From positions 1-44,445 of the forward strand of contig CAMBRG010000015.1 of NCBI GenBank assembly GCA_945869845.1: 44,445 nucleotides of DNA, given 5' to 3'. The translations under genes were made by a program, and so were the position numbers. The DNA comes from Opitutus sp. GAS368 (GTDB taxonomy: Bacteria > Verrucomicrobiota > Verrucomicrobiia > Opitutales > Opitutaceae). Positions 25,799 to 34,703 of this stretch are shown piece by piece. Numbering within the stretch: the first letter of the stretch is position 1; each line of letters starts with the position of its first letter. The notes below the pieces were generated by a model. That model searched no databases, was not told the origin of the DNA, and worked only from the letters and a program-made list of their open reading frames with translations.

Positions 25799-26773
25799 AT
25801 GCCCCTCATCGATCTGCCGCTCGCCGAACTCCATCACTACTCCGGTCGGAATCCCCGCCCCGCCGACTACGACGCCTACTGGGCTGAAGCCCTTCGCGAG
25901 CTCGATGCCACCGACCCGCGCCCCGAACTCCGCACCTCCACCGTAATCACTCCGCCTCACGTCGAGTGTTTCGACCTCTGGTTCACCGGCGTCGGCGGCG
26001 CCCGGATCTACGCCAAATACCTCCGGCCCAAAAACCGCACCGGGGCGTCTGCAAAAAACCCCGCCGTTCTCCAATTCCACGGCTACTCCGGCCAATCCGG
26101 CGAGTGGATCACCAAGCTCGCCTACGCCGGCGCCGGCTTCTGCGTCGCCGCCATGGATTGCCGCGGCCAAGGCGGGCGCTCCGAGGATCGGGGCGGCGTG
26201 CAGGGCAACACCCTCCGCGGTCACATCATCCGCGGCCTCGACGATCCCGACGCCAAGAAACTTCTCTTCCGCCAAATCTTTCTCGATACCGCCCAACTCG
26301 CCCGCGTCGTCATGGCTTTCCCCGAAGTGGACGCCGCCCGCGTCGGTGCGATGGGTGCCTCCCAAGGCGGTGCCCTCACCTTGGCCTGCGCCGCCCTTGA
26401 GCCGCGGCTCAAACGCATCGCCCCCGTCTATCCGTTTCTCTGCGACTACCAGCGCGTCTGGGAAATGGACCAGGCCAAGGCCGCCTACGAAGAACTCAGC
26501 CTCTACTTCCGCGCCTTCGACCCCCGCCACGAACGCGCAGCCGCTGTCTTCGACAAACTCGGTTACATCGACGTGCAGTTCCTCGCTCCCCGCATCCGGG
26601 CCGAGGTCCTGCTCTACGTCGGCCTGATGGACGCCGTCTGCCCGCCCTCGACCCAGTTCGCCGCCTACAACAATATCACCTCAACGAAGGACCTGGTGAT
26701 CTACCCCGACTTCGCCCACGAGTCCCTCCCCGGCGAAGCCGAGCGCACCTTCAACTTCATGCTCGGTCTCTAG
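25799..26773 (+). CDS. Acetyl xylan esterase / cephalosporin deacetylase (CE7)
   Basis: 324 residues, full length for the family. Motifs: RGQ at 122-124 in DCRGQGG, the nucleophile elbow GASQG at 186-190 with Ser188, Asp278 in VGLMDAVCPP, and His307 in DFAHE. No signal peptide, so it deacetylates imported sugars or oligosaccharides in the cytoplasm. LDLPLAELHHYSG-type N-terminus and the double-Arg RGLDDP loop are typical. It converges on yidR with only 26 bases between stop codons. Its 3' part has a decayed match at 36317-36390, beyond the sugar-acid operon. Confidence 0.93.
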   Translation: MPLIDLPLAELHHYSGRNPRPADYDAYWAEALRELDATDPRPELRTSTVITPPHVECFDLWFTGVGGARIYAKYLRPKNRTGASAKNPAVLQFHGYSGQSGEWITKLAYAGAGFCVAAMDCRGQGGRSEDRGGVQGNTLRGHIIRGLDDPDAKKLLFRQIFLDTAQLARVVMAFPEVDAARVGAMGASQGGALTLACAALEPRLKRIAPVYPFLCDYQRVWEMDQAKAAYEELSLYFRAFDPRHERAAAVFDKLGYIDVQFLAPRIRAEVLLYVGLMDAVCPPSTQFAAYNNITSTKDLVIYPDFAHESLPGEAERTFNFMLGL

Positions 26774-26799
26774 TCTCGAAACGGACTTCCGTTCCGCGC

Positions 26800-28236
26800 T
26801 TAAGACTTTGACCCGGATCTATGAGGAACGAGTTCACGAGCGCGACCTGAGCGGGGAACATTCACGATGAATATCTGGGTGTAGCTTACCTCCCCTGTAA
26901 CGCTCATGGCGGAGTAACATATGAGATTCCCATCTGGCGAAAAGACACAGGCGGTGGGCAACGGCACCTCCTTCGCCTCCGGATCGGTAAGGCGTGTCGT
27001 CGTTCCTGTGGCCATTTCGGTCAGGCAAACACTGCCGTCCATGACATGGGCGACGAACCGACCATCCGGACTCCAGTTGAAGGACGATGCGATGTCGCGG
27101 GAGTTTCTCGTCACCTGCCTGGTCGGCCCGCCGTTGGGTGAAACGGTCCAGAGCTGCACGACGCCGGCGTCATCTTTTTTCAGGAACGCGATGGCCGAGC
27201 CATCCGGGGCGGAGCGGAGCCAATGCCTCGGAGCGGAGACCAATCCAGGATGGCGACTCTGGTTTGTATGAGTCAGACGACGTTGGGAAACACCCAGAGG
27301 CGGGGCGGGTCGGGTTGTGAGCGTGCCGGCCAGCGGCGCGCTTCCTTCGCGCGTCAAATCAGCCGGCAGGTCCACAATAAACGCCTCAATATGTTTTGAT
27401 CCGTCGGCGGCCATCACTTCCCCATGAAAGGCCAGCGCCCGCTCTTGCCGGACTCCATCAACGCGAATGTAGCCGGCGCTTCCGACCCAGGCCTCTTCGG
27501 AGGCGCGGCTGATTTCGTCAGACCCCGGCTTGGGATTGGCTGCGGTGCGGGTGACGAGGACCGAGAACCAGTCGCCGTCGTGATTTCGAGGGAAGTTCTT
27601 CGCCACCTGCACCGGCCCTTGATGAACGGCGACACCGATATTGCGCTGGTTGGGTTCATGGCCTGCCGCCGTGGACGATGCGTCGAGGCGCGCCAGAAGT
27701 TCGTCATCATAGGTGAAGCTCACCCATTTCCCGTCGGGACTGAAAACGTGAAGGTGTGAGCCGCCGCGCAAGGCCCCGGGTGCAAACGGCGGACGATAGT
27801 TCATCGCGTCCAAGGGATGGATTTCGCCCGGGGCGTCGGTCGCGACCACGACGCCGCGGCGCCGACTAAATCCATAGCTCCAGTCCGGGGTTGGGTTTTC
27901 CGGACCGAGTATAAAGACGATGCGTTCTCGGGTGGGGCAAAAGGTCGCGACGCCACAATGGGCCCCATTCCGACTTTGATACAAAATCCGTCGATTGCCA
28001 CTGAGCACATCGACGTCTTCGATCCGCTCACCGTCGAATCGTCCCGGACTGCGAAGATCGTAAACGATGCGACTACCGTCGGGGGACCAGACGTTCGCGT
28101 TGGTCAGCACATGATGATATGCACCAAAGGTGATCTGCCGAACCGCACCGTATTCGGCGGTCGCGCCGAATGCAGCCGGGAGACCCGCAGATACCGTCGG
28201 CAGGATCACCATGAGCGCAAGAAGGCGAAAAAACAC
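26800..28236 (-). CDS. yidR: YidR/DUF3748 beta-propeller protein, related in fold to oligogalacturonate lyase
   Basis: 478 residues with a signal peptide (to about residue 25), so exported. The body follows E. coli YidR along its length: RQITFGAYHHVLTNANVWSP, LSGNRRILYQSRNGAHCGVAT, PENPTPDWSYGFSRRRGVVV, LRGGSHLHVFSPDGKWVSFT, GSDEISRASEEAWVG and RRLTHTNQSRHPGLVSAPRH. WD40/TolB-like blades recur. YidR has no proven activity; the conserved His residues and the fold resemble PL22 oligogalacturonate lyase, so an eliminase role on an acidic sugar is a reasonable guess. It is the last gene of the six-gene operon, 18 bases after the symporter. Confidence 0.85.
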   Translation of the reverse strand: MFFRLLALMVILPTVSAGLPAAFGATAEYGAVRQITFGAYHHVLTNANVWSPDGSRIVYDLRSPGRFDGERIEDVDVLSGNRRILYQSRNGAHCGVATFCPTRERIVFILGPENPTPDWSYGFSRRRGVVVATDAPGEIHPLDAMNYRPPFAPGALRGGSHLHVFSPDGKWVSFTYDDELLARLDASSTAAGHEPNQRNIGVAVHQGPVQVAKNFPRNHDGDWFSVLVTRTAANPKPGSDEISRASEEAWVGSAGYIRVDGVRQERALAFHGEVMAADGSKHIEAFIVDLPADLTREGSAPLAGTLTTRPAPPLGVSQRRLTHTNQSRHPGLVSAPRHWLRSAPDGSAIAFLKKDDAGVVQLWTVSPNGGPTRQVTRNSRDIASSFNWSPDGRFVAHVMDGSVCLTEMATGTTTRLTDPEAKEVPLPTACVFSPDGNLICYSAMSVTGEVSYTQIFIVNVPRSGRARELVPHRSGSKS

Positions 28237-28254
28237 GGGACAAAGCGGGAGCCG

Positions 28255-29814
28255 CTATTTCAATGGCTCCTTGGATTGGTCCCAAACCGTGAGGTTGGTG
28301 AGGTCCCGCGAATTTTTCGGCAGACAGAACGCCGAGAAGCAGCACACGCCAAACATCAGGAGATTGCCCAGAATCGACGTATAGTAGGCGTCGAACACCC
28401 GCGGGAACACGCGGAATTCCACCAGCAAGGCATAGACGGTAAAGGAAACCGTGGCGACGATTCCGATCGAAACCGCCTTGGCGTCCCCAAGGCGAGTCAA
28501 CATGCCGAAGAGAAAAGCCCCGGAAATGCCCCCGCCCAGCAGCGCGGTAATGACGAGCACGAATTCGAGAATGGTTTTGGTCGGCGCGATGTAGAAGAGA
28601 TACGCGCCGACCGCCATCAAGACGGAGACGATCAACGATGTCACCCGCCCCGTGCGCAGGTAGTGGAGGTCGATTTTCCCTGGCACGAGATGACGCCGGT
28701 AGAGGTCGTTGATCCACACCATGCCCGCGGCATTGATGCAGCTGCTGAGGCTGGCCATCGCCGCCGCCAGTGCGGCCGACATCACCAAACCGGCGAGGCC
28801 GTGGGGTAACTGGGTCACGATGAAATGCGGCAGAATACCCTCCGCTTTTTTCGTTCCGCCGAGCACGGCGGTGGAAACGTCCGATGGGAAGTGTTGGTAG
28901 AACACCCAGAGGCTCGTCCCCAAAAACATGAAGCCCGACCAGATGGGCAGGGCGCCGAAGCCAAGCACAAACATCGATTTCCGGGCCTCGCGGGCCGATC
29001 TGGCCGAGCACCAGCGTTGCACCGAATCTTGGTCCAATTGACCGGTGACGTAGTTGGAAACGCCGACGAAAAGCATCATGATCGCGGTCTTCTCCGTCAG
29101 CGAAAAGCCCAGCGGCACCGGTTCAAGCCGACCAGTCGCAGGGTTGAGATCATGGAAAGAAATTTTCTGCGCGGCCCACGCCTCTTGGAAAATCTGGGTC
29201 ACACCACCCGGCAGCGCGTGGATGACAAACCCGATGCAGGCGACGGCGCCCGCCAAAAGCACGACCGTCTGGATGACATCGGTCCAGACGACCGCTTCGA
29301 AGCCGCCTTTGACGGTGTAAAGTGCCGTGGTGCCGGCGGCCAACACGATACAGATCACAACCGACAGCCCCGTCATGGAAGCCAACAGGATGGCCAGGAG
29401 GTAGGTGATCGTCGCCGCCCTCACCAGTTGGGCAATCAGGTAAACCGTCGCGGCGTAGATCGACACCCCTTTGCCGAATCGCAGATAGAGATAGTGGTAG
29501 GCCGATTGGGCGGTGCCTCTTCGGAAGAAAGGAATAAAGGCATATGCCGCCAGCATCACCACCAAGGGAAAGGCCAGCGGAGGCAGCAGTCGAAGCCAGG
29601 CCGTTTTGAAGCTGTCGGCGGGGTAAGCAATGAACGTGACCGAGCTAATAGTGGAGCCGATAAAGCTCAGCCCGATGGCCCATCCGGGGAAATTCCGTCC
29701 CCCGAGAAAATACCGTTCGGTGGTGTGATTACGGCGCGAAAAATACAGTCCGATAGCCAACGTCACTCCCAGATAGGCGAGGACGACCGCGACATCGAGG
29801 GGATGCAACGTCAT
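28255..29814 (-). CDS. Sodium:solute symporter (SSS family)
   Basis: 519 residues with about 13 membrane segments. SSS markers: YFLGGRNFPGWAIGLSFIGS near the N-terminus, GGFEAVVWTDVIQ, VTGQLDQDSVQRWCSARSAR in the middle, and AALAAAMASLSSCINAAGMV. The family imports sugars, sialic acids, vitamins or amino acids with sodium. Being between the sialidase-like and YidR genes (gaps of 36 and 18 bases), it is presumably the inner-membrane importer for the operon's product. It is closer in wording to the sugar/sialate-type SSS than to proline or pantothenate carriers, but substrate is inference. Confidence 0.9.
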   Translation of the reverse strand: MTLHPLDVAVVLAYLGVTLAIGLYFSRRNHTTERYFLGGRNFPGWAIGLSFIGSTISSVTFIAYPADSFKTAWLRLLPPLAFPLVVMLAAYAFIPFFRRGTAQSAYHYLYLRFGKGVSIYAATVYLIAQLVRAATITYLLAILLASMTGLSVVICIVLAAGTTALYTVKGGFEAVVWTDVIQTVVLLAGAVACIGFVIHALPGGVTQIFQEAWAAQKISFHDLNPATGRLEPVPLGFSLTEKTAIMMLFVGVSNYVTGQLDQDSVQRWCSARSAREARKSMFVLGFGALPIWSGFMFLGTSLWVFYQHFPSDVSTAVLGGTKKAEGILPHFIVTQLPHGLAGLVMSAALAAAMASLSSCINAAGMVWINDLYRRHLVPGKIDLHYLRTGRVTSLIVSVLMAVGAYLFYIAPTKTILEFVLVITALLGGGISGAFLFGMLTRLGDAKAVSIGIVATVSFTVYALLVEFRVFPRVFDAYYTSILGNLLMFGVCCFSAFCLPKNSRDLTNLTVWDQSKEPLK

Positions 29815-29850
29815 GGCAGGTTCGCGCCATCTTTATGGCCCAAGGGAGAC

Positions 29851-31239
29851 TCAATACACGAGCGCACGAAAATTCCGGACGCGGTGGAAGGTGATGAGAT
29901 TGGTGTCATGGGCATCGCGATGGGGCGCTTTCGGTTGCCGCACATTGGCATCACCCGTGCGGCTCAAGATGACCAGATCCTCGCCGTCGATATCCATGCC
30001 GCAATAGTGGTAGCTCTCGCGTGGCGTCGCGCCCTTGGCGACCAAACCGGCAAAGACCCAATCCATGAGATTCTTGGAGTAGTGCAAAACGAGGCGATCA
30101 CGTTGATCGAGCGGAAGTCCAAAGCGGGATTCGGGCATGGTGCCCGGGCGGCGCATACTGTCGGTCACTTGGTTGCTCAACAGCCAATAAAGACCGGTTC
30201 GAGGATCTTGGAGCACATGAAATTTAATGTTCCCGCCCGGCAGGGGGACAAAGACCATTGCCGTTCCAGCCGGCGTGCGTTCCAGATCGAAGCGCATCTC
30301 GCCCTCTCCATTTTCCACCACTTTTGACAGCATCCCGAAGTTCGAGCGGTGAACATCACCGCGGGCCAGGATGTGCAAAGTGCGTCGTTTGGGGTCGAAA
30401 AACTGGTGATTCGGATCGGTGATCTGGACGACATAAGGTTCATGCCAGCCGATGCGATTGGCGACGATGCGCGGATTGTCGGCCAAGGGCTGGGCCGCGT
30501 TACGATCCGGGACCGGAAAAAACGGGATGCCAAAATAGTCCAGCTTGGTCTCATCCACCAAATCCCGAAAAGCCATTTGCCGCTGGGATTGCACCCAGAC
30601 CGAGGCGTCCATCAGGTTCGCGCCTTCGGGCGCTCGAAACATGACCGGTGCCAGCGTGCTCACAAAATAGCCGCGATAGCCGAGATCGGTGCGAAGCATC
30701 ATCGGTGCATAGAGGTGTCCATTGGCGACCAGCACATTGGACGCACCCATGGCCCATTGATCGTTTTCTGTGAGCGCCGAGAGTTCACTCCAAGTTTCCC
30801 CGCGATCGGCCGACCGTGCGATCATGATGCGGCCGCAGTTGCCCAGGAGATAAACGCGACCGGAATCCGCGAAAAGGCGGGCGTGGGTGAACGGCAGGGC
30901 CGCCCGCCTTGTCCAGCTTTTGCCGCCGTCGTCCGACGTAGCAACCGCAGTTTGCAGTCTGTTGTAATCCGGCGGAAAATGCGGCCGGCGTCCAATCGAC
31001 CCCGGCAATTGGCCTACACCGGCTCCGAAATGGTCGAATGACGCCACCAGCCTGTTTCCCGAAAGAACCAGAATGCTCGGGGTTCCGAGAAAGATGGATT
31101 CAGGGTTGGGCGAGCGCGCGACCACCACTCCCTCTTGTGCCAACGGCTTGACCGACCAGAGAGGCGCCTCGGCGCGAAGAAGGCCGGCGAGACTGCCCAG
31201 CAAGGCCAGGTATCCAATGCGGAGCAGTCGGTGGGGCAT
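29851..31239 (-). CDS. Exported sialidase-superfamily (BNR repeat) protein
   Basis: 462 residues with a signal peptide (MPHRLLRIGYLALLGSLAGLLRA). Asp-box repeats are visible: SDDGGKSWTRR and SADRGETWSEL, with a weaker one near RDRLVLHYSKNLMDW. These mark six-bladed sialidase folds. The arginine triad and Tyr-Glu pair of true neuraminidases cannot be confirmed by eye, so exo-sialidase activity is uncertain; related proteins act on other acidic sugars or only bind glycans. It follows the TonB receptor by 38 bases and precedes the symporter by 36. Confidence 0.78.
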   Translation of the reverse strand: MPHRLLRIGYLALLGSLAGLLRAEAPLWSVKPLAQEGVVVARSPNPESIFLGTPSILVLSGNRLVASFDHFGAGVGQLPGSIGRRPHFPPDYNRLQTAVATSDDGGKSWTRRAALPFTHARLFADSGRVYLLGNCGRIMIARSADRGETWSELSALTENDQWAMGASNVLVANGHLYAPMMLRTDLGYRGYFVSTLAPVMFRAPEGANLMDASVWVQSQRQMAFRDLVDETKLDYFGIPFFPVPDRNAAQPLADNPRIVANRIGWHEPYVVQITDPNHQFFDPKRRTLHILARGDVHRSNFGMLSKVVENGEGEMRFDLERTPAGTAMVFVPLPGGNIKFHVLQDPRTGLYWLLSNQVTDSMRRPGTMPESRFGLPLDQRDRLVLHYSKNLMDWVFAGLVAKGATPRESYHYCGMDIDGEDLVILSRTGDANVRQPKAPHRDAHDTNLITFHRVRNFRALVY

Positions 31240-31277
31240 AGTAGCTGACGATTTTACCAGGAGGTCGCGCTGATCGT

Positions 31278-33584
31278 TTAGAACTTGGCGCCGAGGGACA
31301 GCCGAAACTCGCGGGGATTGTTCACGCGGACAATGAAGAAGGTTTCGTCGAGCAGATTGCTAACCTGCAAATCGGCTTTGTAGCGACCGTTTGACCAGGC
31401 ATACGATGCACCCACGTCGATCCGCTTTTGGACCTTGTCCAGGGGTTGCCGCCCAAAGTTACTGACTTCCGAGCTTGGAACCGGCCCGATGATGTTGGTG
31501 CCAGCTCGCACGGAGAAGCCATCTTTTCTGCCAGGATGGAAGGAGTATTTGGCGAACAGATTTGTGCTCCAATCCGGGACGAAACGAATCGGGCGAGTAT
31601 CGCCGGCGACCACCGTGGTTACATTAGGCTGCGCGGTATCGTTGATGGAACCCGAGGCGAGCACCGACAGGTTTTTCGTGACCTGGCCGATTAGCTCAAC
31701 CTCCCAGCCCCTCGAGGTATCGCCGTCCGTAAGGAAGCGGCGCGTCGCGAGCACAGTCTGGCCGCTGCCAACCGGGGACGCTACGTTGATGGATTCATTG
31801 TCCACCGTGCCGGTGCGAACGAGTTCGAAGTAGGCCAAGGAAAAATAGAGGCGGTTGGAGAAAAGAGTCCCTTTCAGACCGAACTCCGTGGATTTGGTGG
31901 ATGGGTCGCCGACGATCACTTCGAGCGAGCGCGGGTCGCCGGCGTTCAAGCGGCCCCAAACGAGAGTCGTTGCCGCCGGATCGATCTGTTCGCTGCGCGA
32001 AGCGAAGAGCGAGAGGTTTTCAAGCACCTTGAACGTGCCGCCAAAACGCGTGGAGGCTGGCGGATGACTGTCAGTCTCGGTTTTCGGAATGGTCGTATTG
32101 AGATAGTTGGTGAGCGAACCTTGGGCGCGCGTATCGCGCCATCCGTAAACCAACGAGATTCGCTCCTTCCACACGCTCACCTCCTGCTGAATGTAATAGC
32201 TGAAGGTCTCCGATTTCGTCCGCGTGTTGGACAGTTGCCCGACGTTCACCCGGTCGATGGGGGCGTTGGCCCCGACGGGCAGGAACTGCGGGTTCCGTAG
32301 ATTGATAAAGCGCGCTGCGCCGATAATCGGGTAGCGGCGGCCGATATTCTCCTGCTGATGCGCCGTGAGGGCATATCCAGCCATCGTGCTGAACTTGAGG
32401 TCCAGCGGAGCCTTGTTCCACCCATAACGCACCAAGACGTCGCCGACCGCGTTCCAGCGCCACTCGGCGATCTTGTTCAAATCGTAGAGCAGCGCCTTGT
32501 ATAAGCCGTTGGCATTGGTCGGGTCGAACGGGTTGGTGTCTGGCAGATTACCGCCGGAGTTGTAAAACTCCTGCTCCTGAGTGACCGAGATGTAGCTGAC
32601 GATTTGGCGGAAGTCCACGTGGTCGCTAAACCGATGCGTGAACGTGGCCATAACGTTGGCAACGTCCTCCTGAAGTTCGGATGGCGAGAGATAAAAATCC
32701 CACGGCAGATTCAACGCGGTGATCGGATCGGTATCTCTACCGATGGTCGCGGGGAAAAGCCGGCGAAACTTGGCGGGCATGATGGTAAAGCCCTGGCCGT
32801 AGGCTGCGATAATGCTCTTTGTGCTCAGCACTTCTGCGTTGACGTTCAGTTCGGTCTTATCGGATGGCTTGAAACGTAACGAGGGAAAGAACCGGTAGAA
32901 ACGCTGGTCGTTTGGCTCGCGCACAAACACGTTCGAGTCTTCGGCCGCCACGACGAAGCGCGCGGCCACGTCGTTGGAAAGCGGCAGGTTGTGGTCCGCC
33001 TCGAAACGATAGAAACTGTCGTTTCCGACGATACCGCGCAACTCGCTGAACGTCTTGTTGAGCAACGGTTTCTTGAGGACGAAATTCATGGCCCCCGACG
33101 CGTCGGCGCGCCCAAGAACGGCGGAGGGCACGCCCTTGATGACTTCCATGCGGTCGTAGCCGACCAAGTCCCGTCGATAAGCCGGCCCCAGCACGCCCTC
33201 AACGTAGGCGTTTCGGTTCTCAAAACCGCGCAGGATATACATCCCGGGGTCGATGCCCGCGACGCTCGCATTGCGCACGGACGCGTTGGAAACGTATTTG
33301 ATGGCATCGTCCTGATTGAAGGAGAACGTATCTTTTAGGAACTCGCTCGTGAGCACATTCACCGTTTGCGGAATATCGATGAGTCGTTTGTTCGAACGTG
33401 ACGCCACGGTCGCCGAGTCCATACGGTAGCCGTCGTCAGGTGCGGCGAGGACGCTGAACGGCGACAAGACGACGGTTTCCTCGGTCGTGCCAGGTGCGGG
33501 AGCCTGACCAAACAAGGAAGCCGATACGGAACACGCGAGCAAAGAGAGCACTAGCGGCAAACGATAGGCAGATGGGATATTCAT
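31278..33584 (-). CDS. TonB-dependent outer-membrane receptor
   Basis: 768 residues. Signal peptide (about 1-27), then EETVVLSPFSVLAAPDDGYR, the plug-leading motif frequent in Opitutaceae receptors, and the plug domain DIPQTVNVLTSEFLKD...YDRMEVIKGVPSAVLGRADASGAMNFV. A 22-strand barrel follows, ending in the aromatic C-terminus REFRLSLGAKF. Plug wording is of the siderophore-receptor (FhuE/FpvA-like) subtype, but in Verrucomicrobiota that subtype is widely used for glycans. Context with the sialidase-like protein, lyase and symporter argues for import of an acidic sugar or oligosaccharide rather than iron. Confidence 0.9.
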   Translation of the reverse strand: MNIPSAYRLPLVLSLLACSVSASLFGQAPAPGTTEETVVLSPFSVLAAPDDGYRMDSATVASRSNKRLIDIPQTVNVLTSEFLKDTFSFNQDDAIKYVSNASVRNASVAGIDPGMYILRGFENRNAYVEGVLGPAYRRDLVGYDRMEVIKGVPSAVLGRADASGAMNFVLKKPLLNKTFSELRGIVGNDSFYRFEADHNLPLSNDVAARFVVAAEDSNVFVREPNDQRFYRFFPSLRFKPSDKTELNVNAEVLSTKSIIAAYGQGFTIMPAKFRRLFPATIGRDTDPITALNLPWDFYLSPSELQEDVANVMATFTHRFSDHVDFRQIVSYISVTQEQEFYNSGGNLPDTNPFDPTNANGLYKALLYDLNKIAEWRWNAVGDVLVRYGWNKAPLDLKFSTMAGYALTAHQQENIGRRYPIIGAARFINLRNPQFLPVGANAPIDRVNVGQLSNTRTKSETFSYYIQQEVSVWKERISLVYGWRDTRAQGSLTNYLNTTIPKTETDSHPPASTRFGGTFKVLENLSLFASRSEQIDPAATTLVWGRLNAGDPRSLEVIVGDPSTKSTEFGLKGTLFSNRLYFSLAYFELVRTGTVDNESINVASPVGSGQTVLATRRFLTDGDTSRGWEVELIGQVTKNLSVLASGSINDTAQPNVTTVVAGDTRPIRFVPDWSTNLFAKYSFHPGRKDGFSVRAGTNIIGPVPSSEVSNFGRQPLDKVQKRIDVGASYAWSNGRYKADLQVSNLLDETFFIVRVNNPREFRLSLGAKF

Positions 33585-33621
33585 TGGGTTTTTGAGGTTA
33601 GGAAAGCAGAGAGTGATAAAC

Positions 33622-34638
33622 CTAGTCGGGCAGCCGCCATAGCGTGCCAGCGGGGCGGGAAACTGAGCTGAAATCCGGCGGCAGCAGGAGTTCGGGGTAT
33701 CGCCGTTCGATGAATCCGCGGATGCGTTTTTGCAGCTCCGTCGGAACAGGAATCGCGGGACGCCTCGGAGGGCCGACCCGCAGAAACCCGAAAGCCTCGA
33801 TCACGGCCTTATGGCGCGCTTGGTGGCTGTAGCGTTCTAGCCCCTCAAGCTCCGAAGGGAAAATGTGCGGGCGCCCCTGCCCCATCTTCATCCGGGCGGT
33901 GAATTCGGTGAAATCTGATTGAGCGCGCTCCGCTTCATCGTATTTGCCAAGTGTGCACAGGTCCAAAATTTCCAGCACCTTGTGCGGCATCCAGCATAGC
34001 TGCAGGCTGCCCACACCTACCGCGCGTTGACGGTGCAATTCAACCAACCAACCGATGTCGGTAGAACTCATATGAGCCAGCGGCCCTTTTTGATGCATCG
34101 TGCGCCAGACGTTGAAATCCCAGTGTGCCTCCTTACTTCCAATAAAGTTGGGCAGGTGGGTGAGTTGCTGGTAGATATCCACGGTGTAGGGCTGACGCAC
34201 CCAATCATAGTGGTAAATGATCACGCCGATCGTCGGGCAGGCCCGGCAAAGCTGCTCCCAGAATCGGAGTAATTCTTCCGGGGTGAGGGGCGTGTAGTAA
34301 GGCTGGATAACAAGGATCGCATCGATTCCCTCTTCCATGGAAATGCGGCCGCGAGTTATCGCGTCATCGGTCGAAAGGCCGACTGCACCCATGATCGAGT
34401 AAACTTTCGTGCCCTTGGTTTCCTCGCGCAGGATCACTGCGATGCGTCGGATCTCTTGCAGCGACAGGGTGTAGAATTCACCCGACGTTCCGGCGAGAGC
34501 GATGCCGTCAACGCCGCAACGGATCAGCTTGCGCAGGTTGGAGCGCAGGGCCTCTTCGTCTAATGCAAAATTATCGGTGAACGGCGTCGGCGGGTAGGCA
34601 ATGACGCCTCGGTAGAGGTCGGGGGTTAACATCGACAC
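33622..34638 (-). CDS. DHDPS/N-acetylneuraminate lyase superfamily protein
   Basis: 338 residues, slightly longer than the usual 290-310, with a C-terminal extension rich in Arg/Pro. TIM-barrel class I aldolase: AGTSGEFYTLS (GxxGE motif at about 50-54), Tyr144 in IIYHYDWVRQP and the Schiff-base Lys169 in FIGSKEAHWD. The superfamily includes N-acetylneuraminate lyase, KDG aldolase, DHDPS and 5-keto-4-deoxyglucarate dehydratase. GTSGEFYTLS and the lack of the NxP motif after the Tyr separate it from plain DHDPS. In this operon it probably cleaves a 2-keto-3-deoxy acid to pyruvate. The frame opens at GTG 34638; the ATG two codons later (34632) is an equally likely start. Confidence 0.85.
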   Translation of the reverse strand: MSMLTPDLYRGVIAYPPTPFTDNFALDEEALRSNLRKLIRCGVDGIALAGTSGEFYTLSLQEIRRIAVILREETKGTKVYSIMGAVGLSTDDAITRGRISMEEGIDAILVIQPYYTPLTPEELLRFWEQLCRACPTIGVIIYHYDWVRQPYTVDIYQQLTHLPNFIGSKEAHWDFNVWRTMHQKGPLAHMSSTDIGWLVELHRQRAVGVGSLQLCWMPHKVLEILDLCTLGKYDEAERAQSDFTEFTARMKMGQGRPHIFPSELEGLERYSHQARHKAVIEAFGFLRVGPPRRPAIPVPTELQKRIRGFIERRYPELLLPPDFSSVSRPAGTLWRLPD

Positions 34639-34679
34639 GACGATTCACGGCGCGCGCCCCGCGGCAATTCGCCCGTAGC

Positions 34680-34697
34680 TTTCACAGTAAAGTGAAA
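34680..34697. promoter_or_regulatory. Candidate operator before the lyase gene
   Basis: TTTCACAGTAAAGTGAAA is an 18-base imperfect palindrome (seven of nine pairs match) lying in the 65-base gap between the LacI gene and the lyase gene. Size and symmetry fit a LacI-family operator, possibly acting on an internal promoter of the operon. No experimental support. Confidence 0.35.
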
Positions 34698-34703
34698 CCG
34701 CGC

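Noticed and set aside
28825-30327. 500-codon open frame on the plus strand across the symporter and sialidase-like genes
   Set aside because: Spans two well-supported opposite genes and has shadow-type composition.
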